A stretch of DNA of 64,000 bases from Flectonema sp. DT1601 (taxonomy: Eukaryota; Euglenozoa; Diplonemea; Diplonemida; Diplonemidae). Positions 27,436 to 38,100 of the stretch are shown here, piece after piece (the stretch's first letter is position 1; every line of letters starts with the position of its first letter). Under the pieces are notes generated by a model. That model worked only from the letters and a program-made list of their open reading frames with translations, searched no databases and was not told the origin of the DNA. The DNA is taken from NCBI GenBank assembly GCA_964019425.1, contig OZ025862.1, positions 372,001 to 436,000 of the forward strand, read 5' to 3'. A program made the position numbers and the translations under genes.

Positions 27436-29655
27436 ATGAAAAGGAAGAAGGATAGGGTCCAGTTGAAGACTCTATTAAGCACCATGATAAGCATGGTAGC
27501 TAACATGCAGAGCAATAGGGGCAAGCAGCCTCCACCGCCTCCATTGCAAAGAACGTCCCCTCCGCCACAAAGAAATAAGCCGACCATACAACCTTCGAAC
27601 AGGAAGACGTGGGCCGCAGTGGCAGCTAAGCCGACACGACAGACACCGAGGCCGTGGGGCAATGCGAAACTCCGTCAACCGGACTGGGACCTTCCGGTCA
27701 CTGATGGCACTGTAGTCATCAACAACCCCGCCGTCACTTCGGCGGTCTTCCTACTCCCGACAAACCAGCTATCACAGCTCCAACGACGCAACAACAACGG
27801 TCGCTTAACGGCCATCACAACCGAGGACCCGGGCAACGGGACACCAATTCAAGTGTCTCTCCTGGTGGATGGTAAGTCTGTAATCCGCAAGGCCTACATG
27901 ACAGCGGTATCCGGAACGCCAGCAAAATCCTTGATCCCTTCAGGTAATAACCCGCAACCTACAGCGGTTATTCAAATCCACCACCACTCAGGCCACTCCG
28001 GCTCTGAGTCTTTAAGTACTGCCGACCTCTTCACCGCGGTCACCTACATCTACAACCAGTTTGCTAAGCAAACTAATCTCTCAGCAATAGACCGACATCA
28101 AATCTGGGAATCAAAACTACACACACCGAGGGTGCAGACGATGAACATTCGCGTTCCAACGTCACATATTCACCCCCTCCAACTGTTCGTCACCGAAAAA
28201 CACAGAGGGTACTTCGTCTCAATCCCGCAACGGGTCCAATCAGAGTTATCTGATACCACTGTGATAAAACTGAATACTGTTGACTACGACACAGCCTTTG
28301 CAGCAGCCAAGAAAGTTGGTGCAGCGTTGATCATTACACGCAGAACCAACAAGCTGTCACTTGTACAGAATCCCGAGAGAGAGCTGATCACTAGACAAGA
28401 GATTGGTCTTCTCGCAATGCCGCCACCGACGCCCGGTTCCCGTTTTTATATCACAGGACCAAACCTCCATAGGCTCAGCTCTTCCGACATGTGTAAGATC
28501 CTAGCTGGTCAAGGCTGGGCAGTGGAAGAAGCAACACACATCCGAAAGAAAGGTTCCAGAGGGTACTTTGTAGTGAAGTCCTTGGAGGAACCAAATATTA
28601 CTACGTTTTTCATCAATGGCCATGGCCTCCTCTCAATAAATAAAGAAGCCAAACGCGAGGTGCCGTCCCGCAGCACTGATGAATTCCCTCCGCTCCCTTC
28701 CTCTCAATCTGTAGCTACAGATGTTCCGATGGAGATTGACAGTTCGGCAGACAATACCACCTCCACCTTGCCACCCATTGAAGAGAACTCTACAAACTTA
28801 ACGTCCAACAACTCTTCACAACAACAACTGACTGAGAAGGATGCTAGAATCCGGGACCTCCAGGATTACCAACAACAGATGCAAGTTCAGAACCTCCATC
28901 TTTCGGAGAAGATTAATGCCATGACGGATCGGATATCAGATCTACTTGCGAACCAGAAAGCTTCCCAGTTAGAGGCGTCGTCCCATAACGAGAGCAAAGA
29001 AGCGCGTATTCAAACGCTTATTGAACAGCAGAGTTCAATGCAACAACAAAACGCAGTACTCACTGCTGAGGTCACAGGCCTCACTAATCAGACGACTGAC
29101 TTGCTGAAGAACTTACAGGCAGCTCAGGACACGAACTCGTCTCTGACATCGGAGAAAGATGCCCACATTAGAAAACTAATGGATCAACAAGAAAGGATGC
29201 AACAGCAAGTCTCTGATTTAGTTAAAGATCATCAGAAGGCGCAGCAGATGGCAACGTCTCAGGCAGCGCAAAAGGATGCACATATTGAAGAGCTACTAGA
29301 ACGCCAAGGACAAATGCAACAACAGATCTCGGAGCTAATGGCCCGATTAGACAACAGTTTTCAGAACTCATCGTCTGTTCCAACTTCAGCACCCCATCAA
29401 AATTCGGATATCCCAAACACAGATCCTTCGCATCCGTCTATAGAAATTTCATCGGTGCCAAAAATGAAAGCCCCTCCTAAGAAGTCAAACAACAACACGA
29501 TTTTGTCAAGGTCCAGGTCAAAATCATTGATGGGCCGCGAATCAGACATGGCAGCTCAGCTTCTGGGTTCCTTCTCCCCATACGGTGATAGGTCTGGGAC
29601 CCCAGGCAAATCCAGAGGAAGATCGCCTCGCCGCGATATCACAACCAAGAAATAG
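27436..29655 (+). CDS. LINE ORF1 protein, coiled-coil nucleic-acid-binding
   Basis: 739 residues from ATG 27436. A basic, Pro-rich N-terminus precedes a folded region (about 90-420) ending FFINGHGLLSINKEAKRE, possibly RRM-like. Residues 470-640 are a long coiled coil built on repeats such as EKDAHIRKLMDQQERMQQQ. The tail is SR-rich (LSRSRSKSL, KSRGRSPRR), suited to RNA binding. The frame ends at TAG 29653-29655 and is in phase with ORF2. Confidence 0.8.
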   Translation: MKRKKDRVQLKTLLSTMISMVANMQSNRGKQPPPPPLQRTSPPPQRNKPTIQPSNRKTWAAVAAKPTRQTPRPWGNAKLRQPDWDLPVTDGTVVINNPAVTSAVFLLPTNQLSQLQRRNNNGRLTAITTEDPGNGTPIQVSLLVDGKSVIRKAYMTAVSGTPAKSLIPSGNNPQPTAVIQIHHHSGHSGSESLSTADLFTAVTYIYNQFAKQTNLSAIDRHQIWESKLHTPRVQTMNIRVPTSHIHPLQLFVTEKHRGYFVSIPQRVQSELSDTTVIKLNTVDYDTAFAAAKKVGAALIITRRTNKLSLVQNPERELITRQEIGLLAMPPPTPGSRFYITGPNLHRLSSSDMCKILAGQGWAVEEATHIRKKGSRGYFVVKSLEEPNITTFFINGHGLLSINKEAKREVPSRSTDEFPPLPSSQSVATDVPMEIDSSADNTTSTLPPIEENSTNLTSNNSSQQQLTEKDARIRDLQDYQQQMQVQNLHLSEKINAMTDRISDLLANQKASQLEASSHNESKEARIQTLIEQQSSMQQQNAVLTAEVTGLTNQTTDLLKNLQAAQDTNSSLTSEKDAHIRKLMDQQERMQQQVSDLVKDHQKAQQMATSQAAQKDAHIEELLERQGQMQQQISELMARLDNSFQNSSSVPTSAPHQNSDIPNTDPSHPSIEISSVPKMKAPPKKSNNNTILSRSRSKSLMGRESDMAAQLLGSFSPYGDRSGTPGKSRGRSPRRDITTKK

Positions 29656-29661
29656 CAACTA
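29653..29661 (+). promoter_or_regulatory. Candidate stop-codon readthrough site (UAG CAA CUA)
   Basis: The ORF1 stop is UAG followed by CAACUA, an exact match to the UAG-CAR-YYA readthrough context known from tobamoviruses. ORF2 is in the same frame with no other stop, and no ATG occurs in ORF2 until 29893, inside the endonuclease. This is strong circumstantial evidence that ORF2 is made by readthrough. Confidence 0.65.
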
Positions 29662-29727
29662 CAAGCCCATCAACAACCAAGCAAAGAGTACCATCTCTCT
29701 ACTACTGCTAGACGCCTCTTAATTATA

Positions 29728-29754
29728 TCTGGTATTGAACAAAACCCAGGTCCT
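29728..29754 (+). other. 2A-like ribosome-skipping motif before ORF2
   Basis: The in-frame residues are SGIEQNPGP, preceded by RRLLII. The known 2A core is D(V/I)ExNPGP. Here Gly stands where Asp is usual, so activity may be reduced. Trypanosome ingi/L1Tc elements carry 2A at the same place. Confidence 0.65.
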
Positions 29755-32700
29755 TTGAGAGTACTATCCTGGAACGTTAGATCATTATCTAACACTCGAG
29801 CAGCTTTGGAGTCAATAGTATCCGCTACTAACCCTGATATTATTAATCTTCAAGAAACCTGGCTCAATAAGAACAGCTGTGACCTTCTTCACATGAATGG
29901 ATACTCATCACTAAGAAGGGACAGAGTTGTTGGCTCCAAATGTCGTGGTGGTGGTTTGCTCACCTACTTCAAAGACGGTCTGAAAATATCTCGCTTGCCG
30001 GAAACTGCTCCTGATTCCTCAGATATAGAAATTCTTAGTTATAATTTGGCATCCGCCATGGGGTCCATTACATTTAATAATGTATACATACCACCAGGTG
30101 TTACAAGCCTGCCGCAAACATTCGATTTGGGCGATATGGCCTTCGGAGATTTCAATGCCCACCACGAGTCCTGGACAAATAAGGTAACTGTAAGATACGC
30201 TGGTAACGTAGTAAATAATTGGATTACTGACAACGGTTTGGAGATAACTCAACTCAGACCCACGATCCCCAGACACGGTACGACTCCAGATCTTATTCTA
30301 CACTCCCCACAACACAAGTGCCTTAGCATCTGCCAATACGATCCAGAGACCCTTATGTCAGACCATACTCCTATACTAGCGGACTTCGACATCTCGGCTC
30401 TTGCGAATGAGAAAGGCTCTCCTCCACACCGGAAATGGCTATACAAAAGATTTTCTATCGAACACTGGAAGAATTTTACTGAGAAGCTTGATATCCACAC
30501 TGCCCGTCTCCTTAAGGTTAAATCATTGAAGAAACTCTCATTGAACTTTACACAAACGATTATTAAAACAGCGATTGCAACGTTGCCAAATAAGTGGTGC
30601 AAACCTCGTCGTGCAGCAGCGAAACGTCAGTTGACCCCTCTCACTCCGGATCAAGTAGTTCTAGGAAGCAGCGATAAGGGTTTTTCTTGGACATACAGGA
30701 AACTGAGAGAACTTAGAGGTGATAAAACGTCCCTTCCAAAACCACAAGCCCCGCTGAAGACGCTGTTGGAACGTTTTTTCCCCTCAAGTAACGATGTAGG
30801 CAGATCACAGTCCCCAACAGTAAAACCAGAAGACCTCGAAATCCCTGAGTGTAAACCCTTCTCTTTGGAAGAAGCCCAGGCCGTTCTCCACTCGCTCAGG
30901 AAGACCGATAGTGCGGGACCTGACGCAATCACGAATAACATGATTCTACACTTAGGAACCGGGATGAAGGAGGTCCTACTCAGGATTGCCAACTGGTCAC
31001 TACAGCGCGGCATTCTGCCAGATTGTTTTAAAGAAGCAAACGTAATTCCATTTCTCAAAGGGAATGGAAAAGATCCAGTGGAACCATCGTCGTACCGTCC
31101 TATTTCGATGACATCAACTGTGGCTAAATTCATTGAATCTCTGATCCTCCGGCGGCTGGAGCACATTTTGGAAGGTAACCTTGACCCCAATCAAGCTGGT
31201 TTCGTCCCAGGCAGGACTACTGAAGAAAACATTGCAGTCTTAACAAATGCAGCATCCGAAGTAAGAAGCGATTTTAACAGATGTGGGGTTTTGCTGTTCT
31301 TTGACATCTCAGGTGCATTTGATAATGTTAATCATAATAAGTTAATCGCAAGACTCAAACCACTCCTACCGTTGCCTTTCGTTAGATGGATCTCCGATTT
31401 CTTAACTCACCGGTCGGCCCGTCTGCAATATGGCGAATCCTTCTCGAAGAGGGTCAAATGTAACAAAGGTGTCCCGCAAGGTAGCATCCTTGGACCTCTC
31501 CTCTTCAGACTATACGTCAACTCCCTACCACAGTCGATCAAGAGTGCCGATCTGAAGCTTCTTTATGCTGACGACCTATCGATATTTGTTAGCAGTACGA
31601 AAGTTGGTGATCTGGAGGATAAAGCCAACGAGGCAATACGGCAAGTGGAGGGCTGGCTAGTAGACTCAGAAATGAGTCTGTCAATAGAGAAGACGGAGTT
31701 TCTAGCCATTGGCACACGGTTTGACCCTGGCAGGGGGCTCTGTAGATTCCCTAGACTGTATCTTCCATCAACTATAAAACTGGAGTCCATTTCGAGTCCG
31801 ATGGACCTTTTAGATGATTTAGACATAGGACCTGGAGCACAACTGAATCGCGATGGAGGAACAACCTTTCCCCTAACTGTAAACGGAAGGAAGGTGTCGA
31901 CTCGTTCAGAATTTCGAAGCAGAGTGAGTAAGAAGGCACTAACGATGACTACAGCCAAGCCTCTTAGGCGCGTGGAACAAGCGAGATATCTGGGTGTGTT
32001 GATCGACGACCGTCTCTCCTTTATTCCACAATTGAACAAAATGGAAAGCACACTGAAGCGTGGAATTGGTCTTCTAAAGATGATCTCATCCTTCAGGATC
32101 AAGACGGAAACTTTGAGACAACTGGTGAATGGTTTGGTACTAGCTAGGGCATTCCACGGCCTTGCCGCATACGCCCCATTCCTCCGCGAGAAATCATGGA
32201 CACACGTAAGCACGGTCCACAGGAAACTCATGTTGAGACTAACGGGCTGCTCCCAATCGGCGTCGACCTCAGCAGTATCAGTTGAGTCAGATATTCTACC
32301 GTTTCAGCAACATCTAACTAAGTCCCTAGCACTGTGCTATGAACGATTCCAGCGATACAATGATAATCTACCGACATGGGGTCTCTTCAAAGGCAACAAA
32401 GAGGAGACTCCGTGGGAAGCTTCAGCCTCGCGTTCATCTAGACGCTATCCAACACCCCGACTTAGATCGCAGATGTATTTACAACATTACCAAGCACCGT
32501 GGTTAACACCACCCAACGTAACAATTATACCTAACAGAGATTTCAGAAAGTCACAGGACTCGGGACTCAACCTCAAATTTGCCATCGCTTCGTTGGAGTC
32601 TCTTCCGCCGGCAGTTGCCAGAGTATACACTGATGCTTCGTATTTTGAGGACAAGGATGGCAATTACCACTGTGGCAACGCAGCAGTACTCGTCGTCCGG

Positions 32701-32859
32701 AACAAGTGCTACAAGAAGCAACAACGCTACCATCCGTCACTCATGATTTACAACGCCGAACAGCGCGCACTAATCTCAGCCCTTGATCCGCGAGAACTCA
32801 GCACGGCTCCCATATGGTCGCGTTCACGTCATATCGGACAGCCAGTCGTCGCTAAGTAG
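29752..32859 (+). CDS. LINE ORF2: AP endonuclease, reverse transcriptase, start of RNase H
   Basis: No own ATG; P at 29752 is the residue after the 2A skip. Endonuclease motifs: VLSWNVRSLSN, NLQETW, FGDFNAHHESW, LMSDHTPILADF. Reverse transcriptase motifs: SAGPDAITNNMIL, YRPISMTSTVAKFIE, NQAGFVPGRTTEENI, LLFFDISGAFDNV (A), KGVPQGSILGPLL (B), LLYADDLSIFV (C, near 31558). RNase H starts with ARVYTDASYF and AEQRALISAL. Past about 32780 this frame no longer matches the family, and the rest of RNase H is in the next frame. Confidence 0.85.
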   Translation, partial: PLRVLSWNVRSLSNTRAALESIVSATNPDIINLQETWLNKNSCDLLHMNGYSSLRRDRVVGSKCRGGGLLTYFKDGLKISRLPETAPDSSDIEILSYNLASAMGSITFNNVYIPPGVTSLPQTFDLGDMAFGDFNAHHESWTNKVTVRYAGNVVNNWITDNGLEITQLRPTIPRHGTTPDLILHSPQHKCLSICQYDPETLMSDHTPILADFDISALANEKGSPPHRKWLYKRFSIEHWKNFTEKLDIHTARLLKVKSLKKLSLNFTQTIIKTAIATLPNKWCKPRRAAAKRQLTPLTPDQVVLGSSDKGFSWTYRKLRELRGDKTSLPKPQAPLKTLLERFFPSSNDVGRSQSPTVKPEDLEIPECKPFSLEEAQAVLHSLRKTDSAGPDAITNNMILHLGTGMKEVLLRIANWSLQRGILPDCFKEANVIPFLKGNGKDPVEPSSYRPISMTSTVAKFIESLILRRLEHILEGNLDPNQAGFVPGRTTEENIAVLTNAASEVRSDFNRCGVLLFFDISGAFDNVNHNKLIARLKPLLPLPFVRWISDFLTHRSARLQYGESFSKRVKCNKGVPQGSILGPLLFRLYVNSLPQSIKSADLKLLYADDLSIFVSSTKVGDLEDKANEAIRQVEGWLVDSEMSLSIEKTEFLAIGTRFDPGRGLCRFPRLYLPSTIKLESISSPMDLLDDLDIGPGAQLNRDGGTTFPLTVNGRKVSTRSEFRSRVSKKALTMTTAKPLRRVEQARYLGVLIDDRLSFIPQLNKMESTLKRGIGLLKMISSFRIKTETLRQLVNGLVLARAFHGLAAYAPFLREKSWTHVSTVHRKLMLRLTGCSQSASTSAVSVESDILPFQQHLTKSLALCYERFQRYNDNLPTWGLFKGNKEETPWEASASRSSRRYPTPRLRSQMYLQHYQAPWLTPPNVTIIPNRDFRKSQDSGLNLKFAIASLESLPPAVARVYTDASYFEDKDGNYHCGNAAVLVVRNKCYKKQQRYHPSLMIYNAEQRALISALDPRELSTAPIWSRSRHIGQPVVAK

Positions 32860-33796
32860 CCTGGCTAAAGGCTACCTATGCCAATCCTCGCGTACTAACA
32901 GCGAGATATTTAAACTGATATCCTCACTAAACCGTCCGATATCAGTTCAATTTGTACCCTCACACTGTGGTGTGATAGGGAATGAATTGGCGGACAACCT
33001 AGCCTCCAAAGCGGCGGCTTCCGACCTGCCGCTCACGGAAGTTGAGTTCGACTACCGCATGGCCCAATGTTCCATAATCAGCCAGGTGAGAAGAGAATGG
33101 CTCAGATCCCGCGACACAATGCACGTACACTGCTTAGCTACGTCAGCTGGGAGAGTACAGAAGTTTCATCCTGATATCTCTCGGGAGGACGAAGTGAGTA
33201 TTGCACAAATACGCACTGGCCACCACAAATTAGTTAAGCTGCCAGGTTTGGGCCTAACCGATTGCCAATTCTGTGATCACACCGAAACAGATGCACACCA
33301 CCTCCTCTCTAAGTGCAAGGGAGTGAGTCCGATAGTTCGAAAGTTCTTCCCAATTCTTCCGATAGATAATACGGAAAATGTAGGCCAGCATCATCATACC
33401 TTCTTCGAAACCGACAACCAACCATTTTTGGCCGCCATGCTGAAGGAGTTGAACATCTACTTAATGAGTTTCCCGCTACGTGTAGCCATACCAAGACAGA
33501 AACTACTGTGGCACCTCAACAGGTATTCCAAACTTCCAAAGTTATCCCCGAATGACACGACCGAAGTCATGCAGGCCATCACACAAGCATACGACTGCAC
33601 CGATATCAAGGAGATACATGAACATCTATGGACAGTGGAACTGTATTGCTACCTCGGTATCGTGGGAACGCAATTCACAGATCTTTTGAATAAGATCCAC
33701 TACGCCGACTACAAAAGAATTGATCCCAAATGGTTTGACCACAGGGTCCGTGGACCTCCTACTAGGTCCTATATCGATATATCCCTTGGCATGTGA
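32774..33796 (+). CDS. LINE ORF2 continuation: rest of RNase H and zinc motif
   Basis: In the +1 frame relative to the preceding part. It contains YGRVHVISDSQSSL and FVPSHCGVIGNELADNLASK, which complete an RNase H, then CQFCDHTETDAHHLLSKC, a C-x2-C-x8-H-x4-C type motif found after RNase H in I- and Jockey-like elements. The shift lies within the 32774-32859 overlap. It is most simply a one-base indel, though a programmed +1 shift is not excluded. If an indel, this copy lacks a full RNase H. Confidence 0.75.
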   Translation, partial: SQPLIRENSARLPYGRVHVISDSQSSLSSLAKGYLCQSSRTNSEIFKLISSLNRPISVQFVPSHCGVIGNELADNLASKAAASDLPLTEVEFDYRMAQCSIISQVRREWLRSRDTMHVHCLATSAGRVQKFHPDISREDEVSIAQIRTGHHKLVKLPGLGLTDCQFCDHTETDAHHLLSKCKGVSPIVRKFFPILPIDNTENVGQHHHTFFETDNQPFLAAMLKELNIYLMSFPLRVAIPRQKLLWHLNRYSKLPKLSPNDTTEVMQAITQAYDCTDIKEIHEHLWTVELYCYLGIVGTQFTDLLNKIHYADYKRIDPKWFDHRVRGPPTRSYIDISLGM

Positions 33797-34217
33797 CTTT
33801 GGTAGTATTCACTTTAATCAACATCAGTAGCAGTCAATATCATCCAGGATTACTATTATTCAACAGATCTGAATTCTCTATCCCCTTCTTTTATTTTGTT
33901 TATTTATTGATTTATTTTATTTTATTTTCTTTTTTTTTTTATTTTATTTTATTTTATTTTATTTTGTTTTCTTCGTTTTATCATTATCATCTTCCTTTCC
34001 CCTCCCCAAACTCTGTTAATTTGCTAGCGAACCGGTCAAGGCCGAAGCATTGAGGAATTCGGGTCTCTCGAACATTAGAATTCCTCGCTGGAGCTAAAAA
34101 AGTGATCCTCTCAGGGATTAGGTTTGACATAAAGTCGTAGTATTGGGGACTCACAGGTGGTTAACCGTTCCACCCTGTTGTGTCTAGCTAACCGGTACTC
34201 GATTGTATGTCGGACTC
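33797..34217 (+). other. LINE 3' UTR
   Basis: Contains a (TTTTA)n tract near 33920-33965, the hairpin at 34052-34086, and the AGTATTGGGGAC block shared with the short elements at 22643 and 43002. Confidence 0.7.
34052..34086 (+). promoter_or_regulatory. 9-bp perfect stem-loop in the LINE 3' UTR
   Basis: GAGGAATTC pairs with GAATTCCTC across a 17-nt loop. A role in recognition by the reverse transcriptase is plausible but unproven. Confidence 0.5.
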
Positions 34218-34240
34218 GCTAACTAACTAACTAACTAACT
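34218..34240 (+). repeat. (CTAA)n terminus of the LINE
   Basis: About five CTAA units. Simple-repeat ends in place of poly(A) are known in I-type LINEs. Confidence 0.8.
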
Positions 34241-34257
34241 AGAGTTACTAAGAGATG

Positions 34258-34469
34258 ATTTGAACGATAACAACTTCAACATAGAATGAAGTCCCTTAGA
34301 ACTTACTGATGAAGGCCTAAAAAGGGACAAGTAGTATAAGATTAAGGCCTGAAACTACATATTCTATTACCCTTTGATGTTAGGAAACTGCAGAAATGAA
34401 TACTTTTCTTTTATTGATTTTTACTTTTCTTATTCTCACTTTTCTGTTCTAAAATTAATGATACTAACT
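34258..34469 (+). repeat. Leading copy of the PLE1 3' UTR (pseudo-LTR)
   Basis: About 210 bp nearly identical to 39238-39450 and 39558-39770. Contains CTGATGA (34306-34312), AGGCCT (34313-34318 and 34345-34350) and GAAA (34351-34354). Confidence 0.75.
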
Positions 34470-35159
34470 CAGGTAACTACCACGTGGGACTCGCTTAGGG
34501 TCTACCAGTGGATTTTGCCAAGCCGCTTCTTGGTAGCAGCACCTGACGGGGTATTTAAGTTCTTCGCAACTGAATCCCCTGCATTAGAGATTCTTATTCT
34601 CTAAAGACTTCTCTAAGCTTACATAAGGCGATGTGAAGCATAATTGTTTATCAATTATCCTGCAATTTCAAATATGTTTCCAGACATCTAACTTTGGTTT
34701 ATATATATTTCCCCACCTTTTCCTTTTTCTAACTTTTCCTTTTTTATTTTGGTTTAGCTAATGGAAATTAATTGTGTGAAGTACCACGGTATGGTACCTT
34801 TGAATAGGCTCCCTACTCAAACGAATCTCCTTTCTCCTGAAATCTTATTCAAACTCTCCTCTTCAACTTCGACAACGGGCAATAATTGAACTGGACCCTT
34901 AACTGCTCTCCACTTAAAGCTGTATACGTCTCGCCAACGTAGTTACCGTATAACTTTAAGTACGCTTTTAAGGCACGAAAGCTCATGAACCCAGCGGACA
35001 AGCGGTGTCTGATCGTGTTAAGATACCCCCCTCATCTCGGAGGGAAGAAGTCGATACCCGCCATAACAAAAAACTTCTGTGAGCACGCGGTTTCTTCAAA
35101 AGCTTTTAGTTCTCTTCCTTAAAGAGAAAAAGCCGCCCATGGGCAATTATAATTTCTGA
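34470..35159 (+). other. PLE1 5' leader
   Basis: About 690 bp without a long reading frame, T-rich around 34680-34750. It separates the leading 3'-UTR copy from the first ATG and may hold the promoter. Confidence 0.45.
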
Positions 35160-38100
35160 ATGAAAACCCGTACTTTTAACCAAGTACACCCCGACGCATA
35201 TGGGGTTAAATTTGCAAACAAACCCGGAGGGGTCGATAACTCACGTTTTGGATGGTTTTCCAAAACAAAAAATCATGTTCCTCGTCATTTTTCTTTTTTT
35301 TCTTCCAATAGCAAACACCACAATAATTCCAACCCCCATTTTAATTTCTCTCGTCCTGTTAAGCCTAACACAGCACTCAGGACAGCACTATTTAGAGTGC
35401 TACCTTTAAGAGACTTCCAGTTAAGGAAGATAGTGCAATCAGGAAGCACTTTAAAAATTATGATAGAGCAAAAAAACAGGAAAGAGCTCCCATTTGCTGC
35501 AATCAGTGCAGCAGTTCGATCCGTAGGTGCTGGTAAAATGCGTCTAATCATTGAACGAGCATTGCCTCCCTCTTACAATTCTAATCCATGGAGAAAGTCA
35601 TCAGTAAGAGAAGTGAGACACAGTTTTACACAACACCCACAACATAGAATTCGACGCCAACATGGACGTTCCCGCGCAAACTGGCATTCTAGCCAAGCCC
35701 ATTTTAATTGGCATAATGAAGGAGCTGCGCACAGAAACAAGCAGCGAAACGGCGGAATAGATTGGTCAGTTTACGAGAGTAACTGTAACCGTCAACGCCA
35801 TATTTTCCAAAGGAAAATTTTACAACGCCGCAAAATAAGAGGCAGACAACCCGGAATGCGTACCCCCGGAGTCATTTATGCACTCTTTAGAAGATCAGAC
35901 CAGAAAGTAGTATACGTAGGGCAAACGTATAATTCTACAATGAAGCGAGTTCATTCCCACTGGTATGCTGCGAAAAAGCACTCAAGGGACAACAGCTACC
36001 AGGGGAACAAGCTTTATGAGTTCCTGGCAAAGCAGAGATTCCCACTCCTAGCCATGCCGCTAGAAAAGATTCCGGATTGCAATTACAACAACGCAGCGGA
36101 TTTCTACAGAGCTGCCGCACCACGTGAACAGTATTATATTAATTCCTTTAAAAATCTATTAAATACGCGTGGCTATTATGCACCAAAATTGAGTACGAAC
36201 AGAAATCGCACAAGAAACAACCGCCAACCTCCACCTGTAAGACAACAACATCTTGCTACAGAAAACTTCTACAACTTCAACGAAGTAGCAGATGACGGTT
36301 ACAATGTGAGCAGCACAACGTCCTCCAATACATTGCAACCAACAACAATAACACTAGAAACAGGTGTTTCTTTTCAAGTCGCAACGGATAAAAAATGGAT
36401 CCCGTCAAAGCTTAACTATTTGTTTAAGCTTACTGACGAAGAATTCGTTGAATACGACTTCTCGCGTTGGCAGACACGCTCCACTACAAAAGTCTTGCAA
36501 TTTCTTAGAAGTAACTTTTTTCAAGAACATTACACTGCCCGCGTAAAACAGCTGGAGCATTGTTTCATGCAAAGACTAAATCCTGCCAATCTCAGAAGGG
36601 AAAACAAGAAGAAGGATTCGGACACTTACTGGTTGAAACTGAATCTTGGCCACAAAGCATTAGATCGTATTGGTCTTGGCGCTGTTCTTAGATGTGATGA
36701 AGTTAAAGCAACCTGTCCTTGTCTAAGAACTCTTGAAAGAACACGCATCTGTAACAAACTTGGAACAACAGTTGGTGATATCGTCTTAAATGCATCTTCA
36801 ACAAGCATCAATTCAGACTCCCCGACTCAATCTACTTGCAATTGCAGTACTCAAGAACTGAATAGTTTAAAATACAACGACCATTCTTGCGGACTCGCTA
36901 TTGATTTACCAGTCTCAGAAGAACTAAGAGACTTCTTCGCACGAGGTCAAAAATTTAGAGTCCCAGTGCACCCATCAGCTGCATTAGAATCACTTGAAAA
37001 TGATATTACTGAATATATAACTCACGCATACAAGAACGTTGGCGATAACTTTAAATCGATCTTTAAAAACACAATTCTTAAACAATTGCAGCTTAAATTA
37101 AGTAAAGACTTAAGCTTTCTTGACTCACCATTATCAAATAAAGCATGGACTGAACTTCAGAATCTTCAATCTCAGTTTGTATTTCTTAAAGTTGACAAAG
37201 GACAGCACGATATTGGTTACATGTGTAAATTAAATTATTTGCGTTTACTTCGAGAGCAGCTACAAAGTGATTCTTATGAACGCATCACATCAGACGAACC
37301 AACTCTACTAGCCAACCTCAAGAACATGAACATTTCAATCAATGCCCGCCACTCTGATCGACTCCCACACCTATATGGAATGATTAAATTACACAAATCA
37401 GCTATCGGGATGAGATGGATTACTGGTGTCTCATCCTTCACGGGTACAGCGGAACAACGACAATACGATAAGGATCATAATCTTGCACCTGCAACAGCAA
37501 CAACATATGCGCACCAACATCTCTCTAGTATCCTTAAAAATGCGATGACTATATTAAAAGAGAAGGATATGCATTCACGATTCAAACGATACTGGATTGT
37601 GGAATCAGATGATGAAGTCTCTAGTTCGATTAAACAGAATTTGATGGTTTTGAAAAAATTATCCCCTAAGACTTTTGATTTTACAACAATGTACACCCGC
37701 CTACCACACAACGCTATTAAAACTAAAGTAAGTGAAGCACTGCAAGAAGCCTTTAGTTTCAAAAATATCTTACGTCTTGAATCGAGTGACCCTACACGAT
37801 TCCCTTCTCTTGCGCTTGCAGAATGTCAAAAATTACTTGAATTCTGTATTGACTCCTCCTTTATTGCATTAAGAGGTTATATTTGGAGACAAACAATAGG
37901 CATTCCAATGGGTGGCAACGCCAGTAGCGATATAGCAAATCTCTACTGCTATAGAGTTGAATCCGCATATATCGATTCTTTAATTGAAACAAAAAATCTA
38001 GACTTAGCTCGGCAACATGACCACTCGTGTAGATACATCGACGACTTCCTCACCTGGAGTTGCGACCCTCCACCAGCAAGTCTATATTCAATGGATTACA

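Larger units (their letters stand above)
27312..34240 (+). mobile_element. Near-complete non-LTR retrotransposon (LINE, I/ingi-like)
   Basis: About 6.9 kb with a 5' UTR of about 124 bp, ORF1 with coiled coils, ORF2 with AP endonuclease, reverse transcriptase, RNase H and a C-terminal zinc motif, a 3' UTR and a (CTAA)n end. RNase H, a 2A-like motif directly before the endonuclease and a non-poly(A) end fit the I/ingi group. It is richer in G+C than the LRR array. The left flank is a stub tail while the right flank (AGAGTTACTAAGAGATG) is 17 bp of the acidic-frame module, so target duplications are not visible and flanking DNA was lost. Confidence 0.85.

Noticed and set aside
34201-34260. Target-site duplication for the LINE
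   Set aside because: The two flanks come from different modules of the array, so no duplication can be identified.
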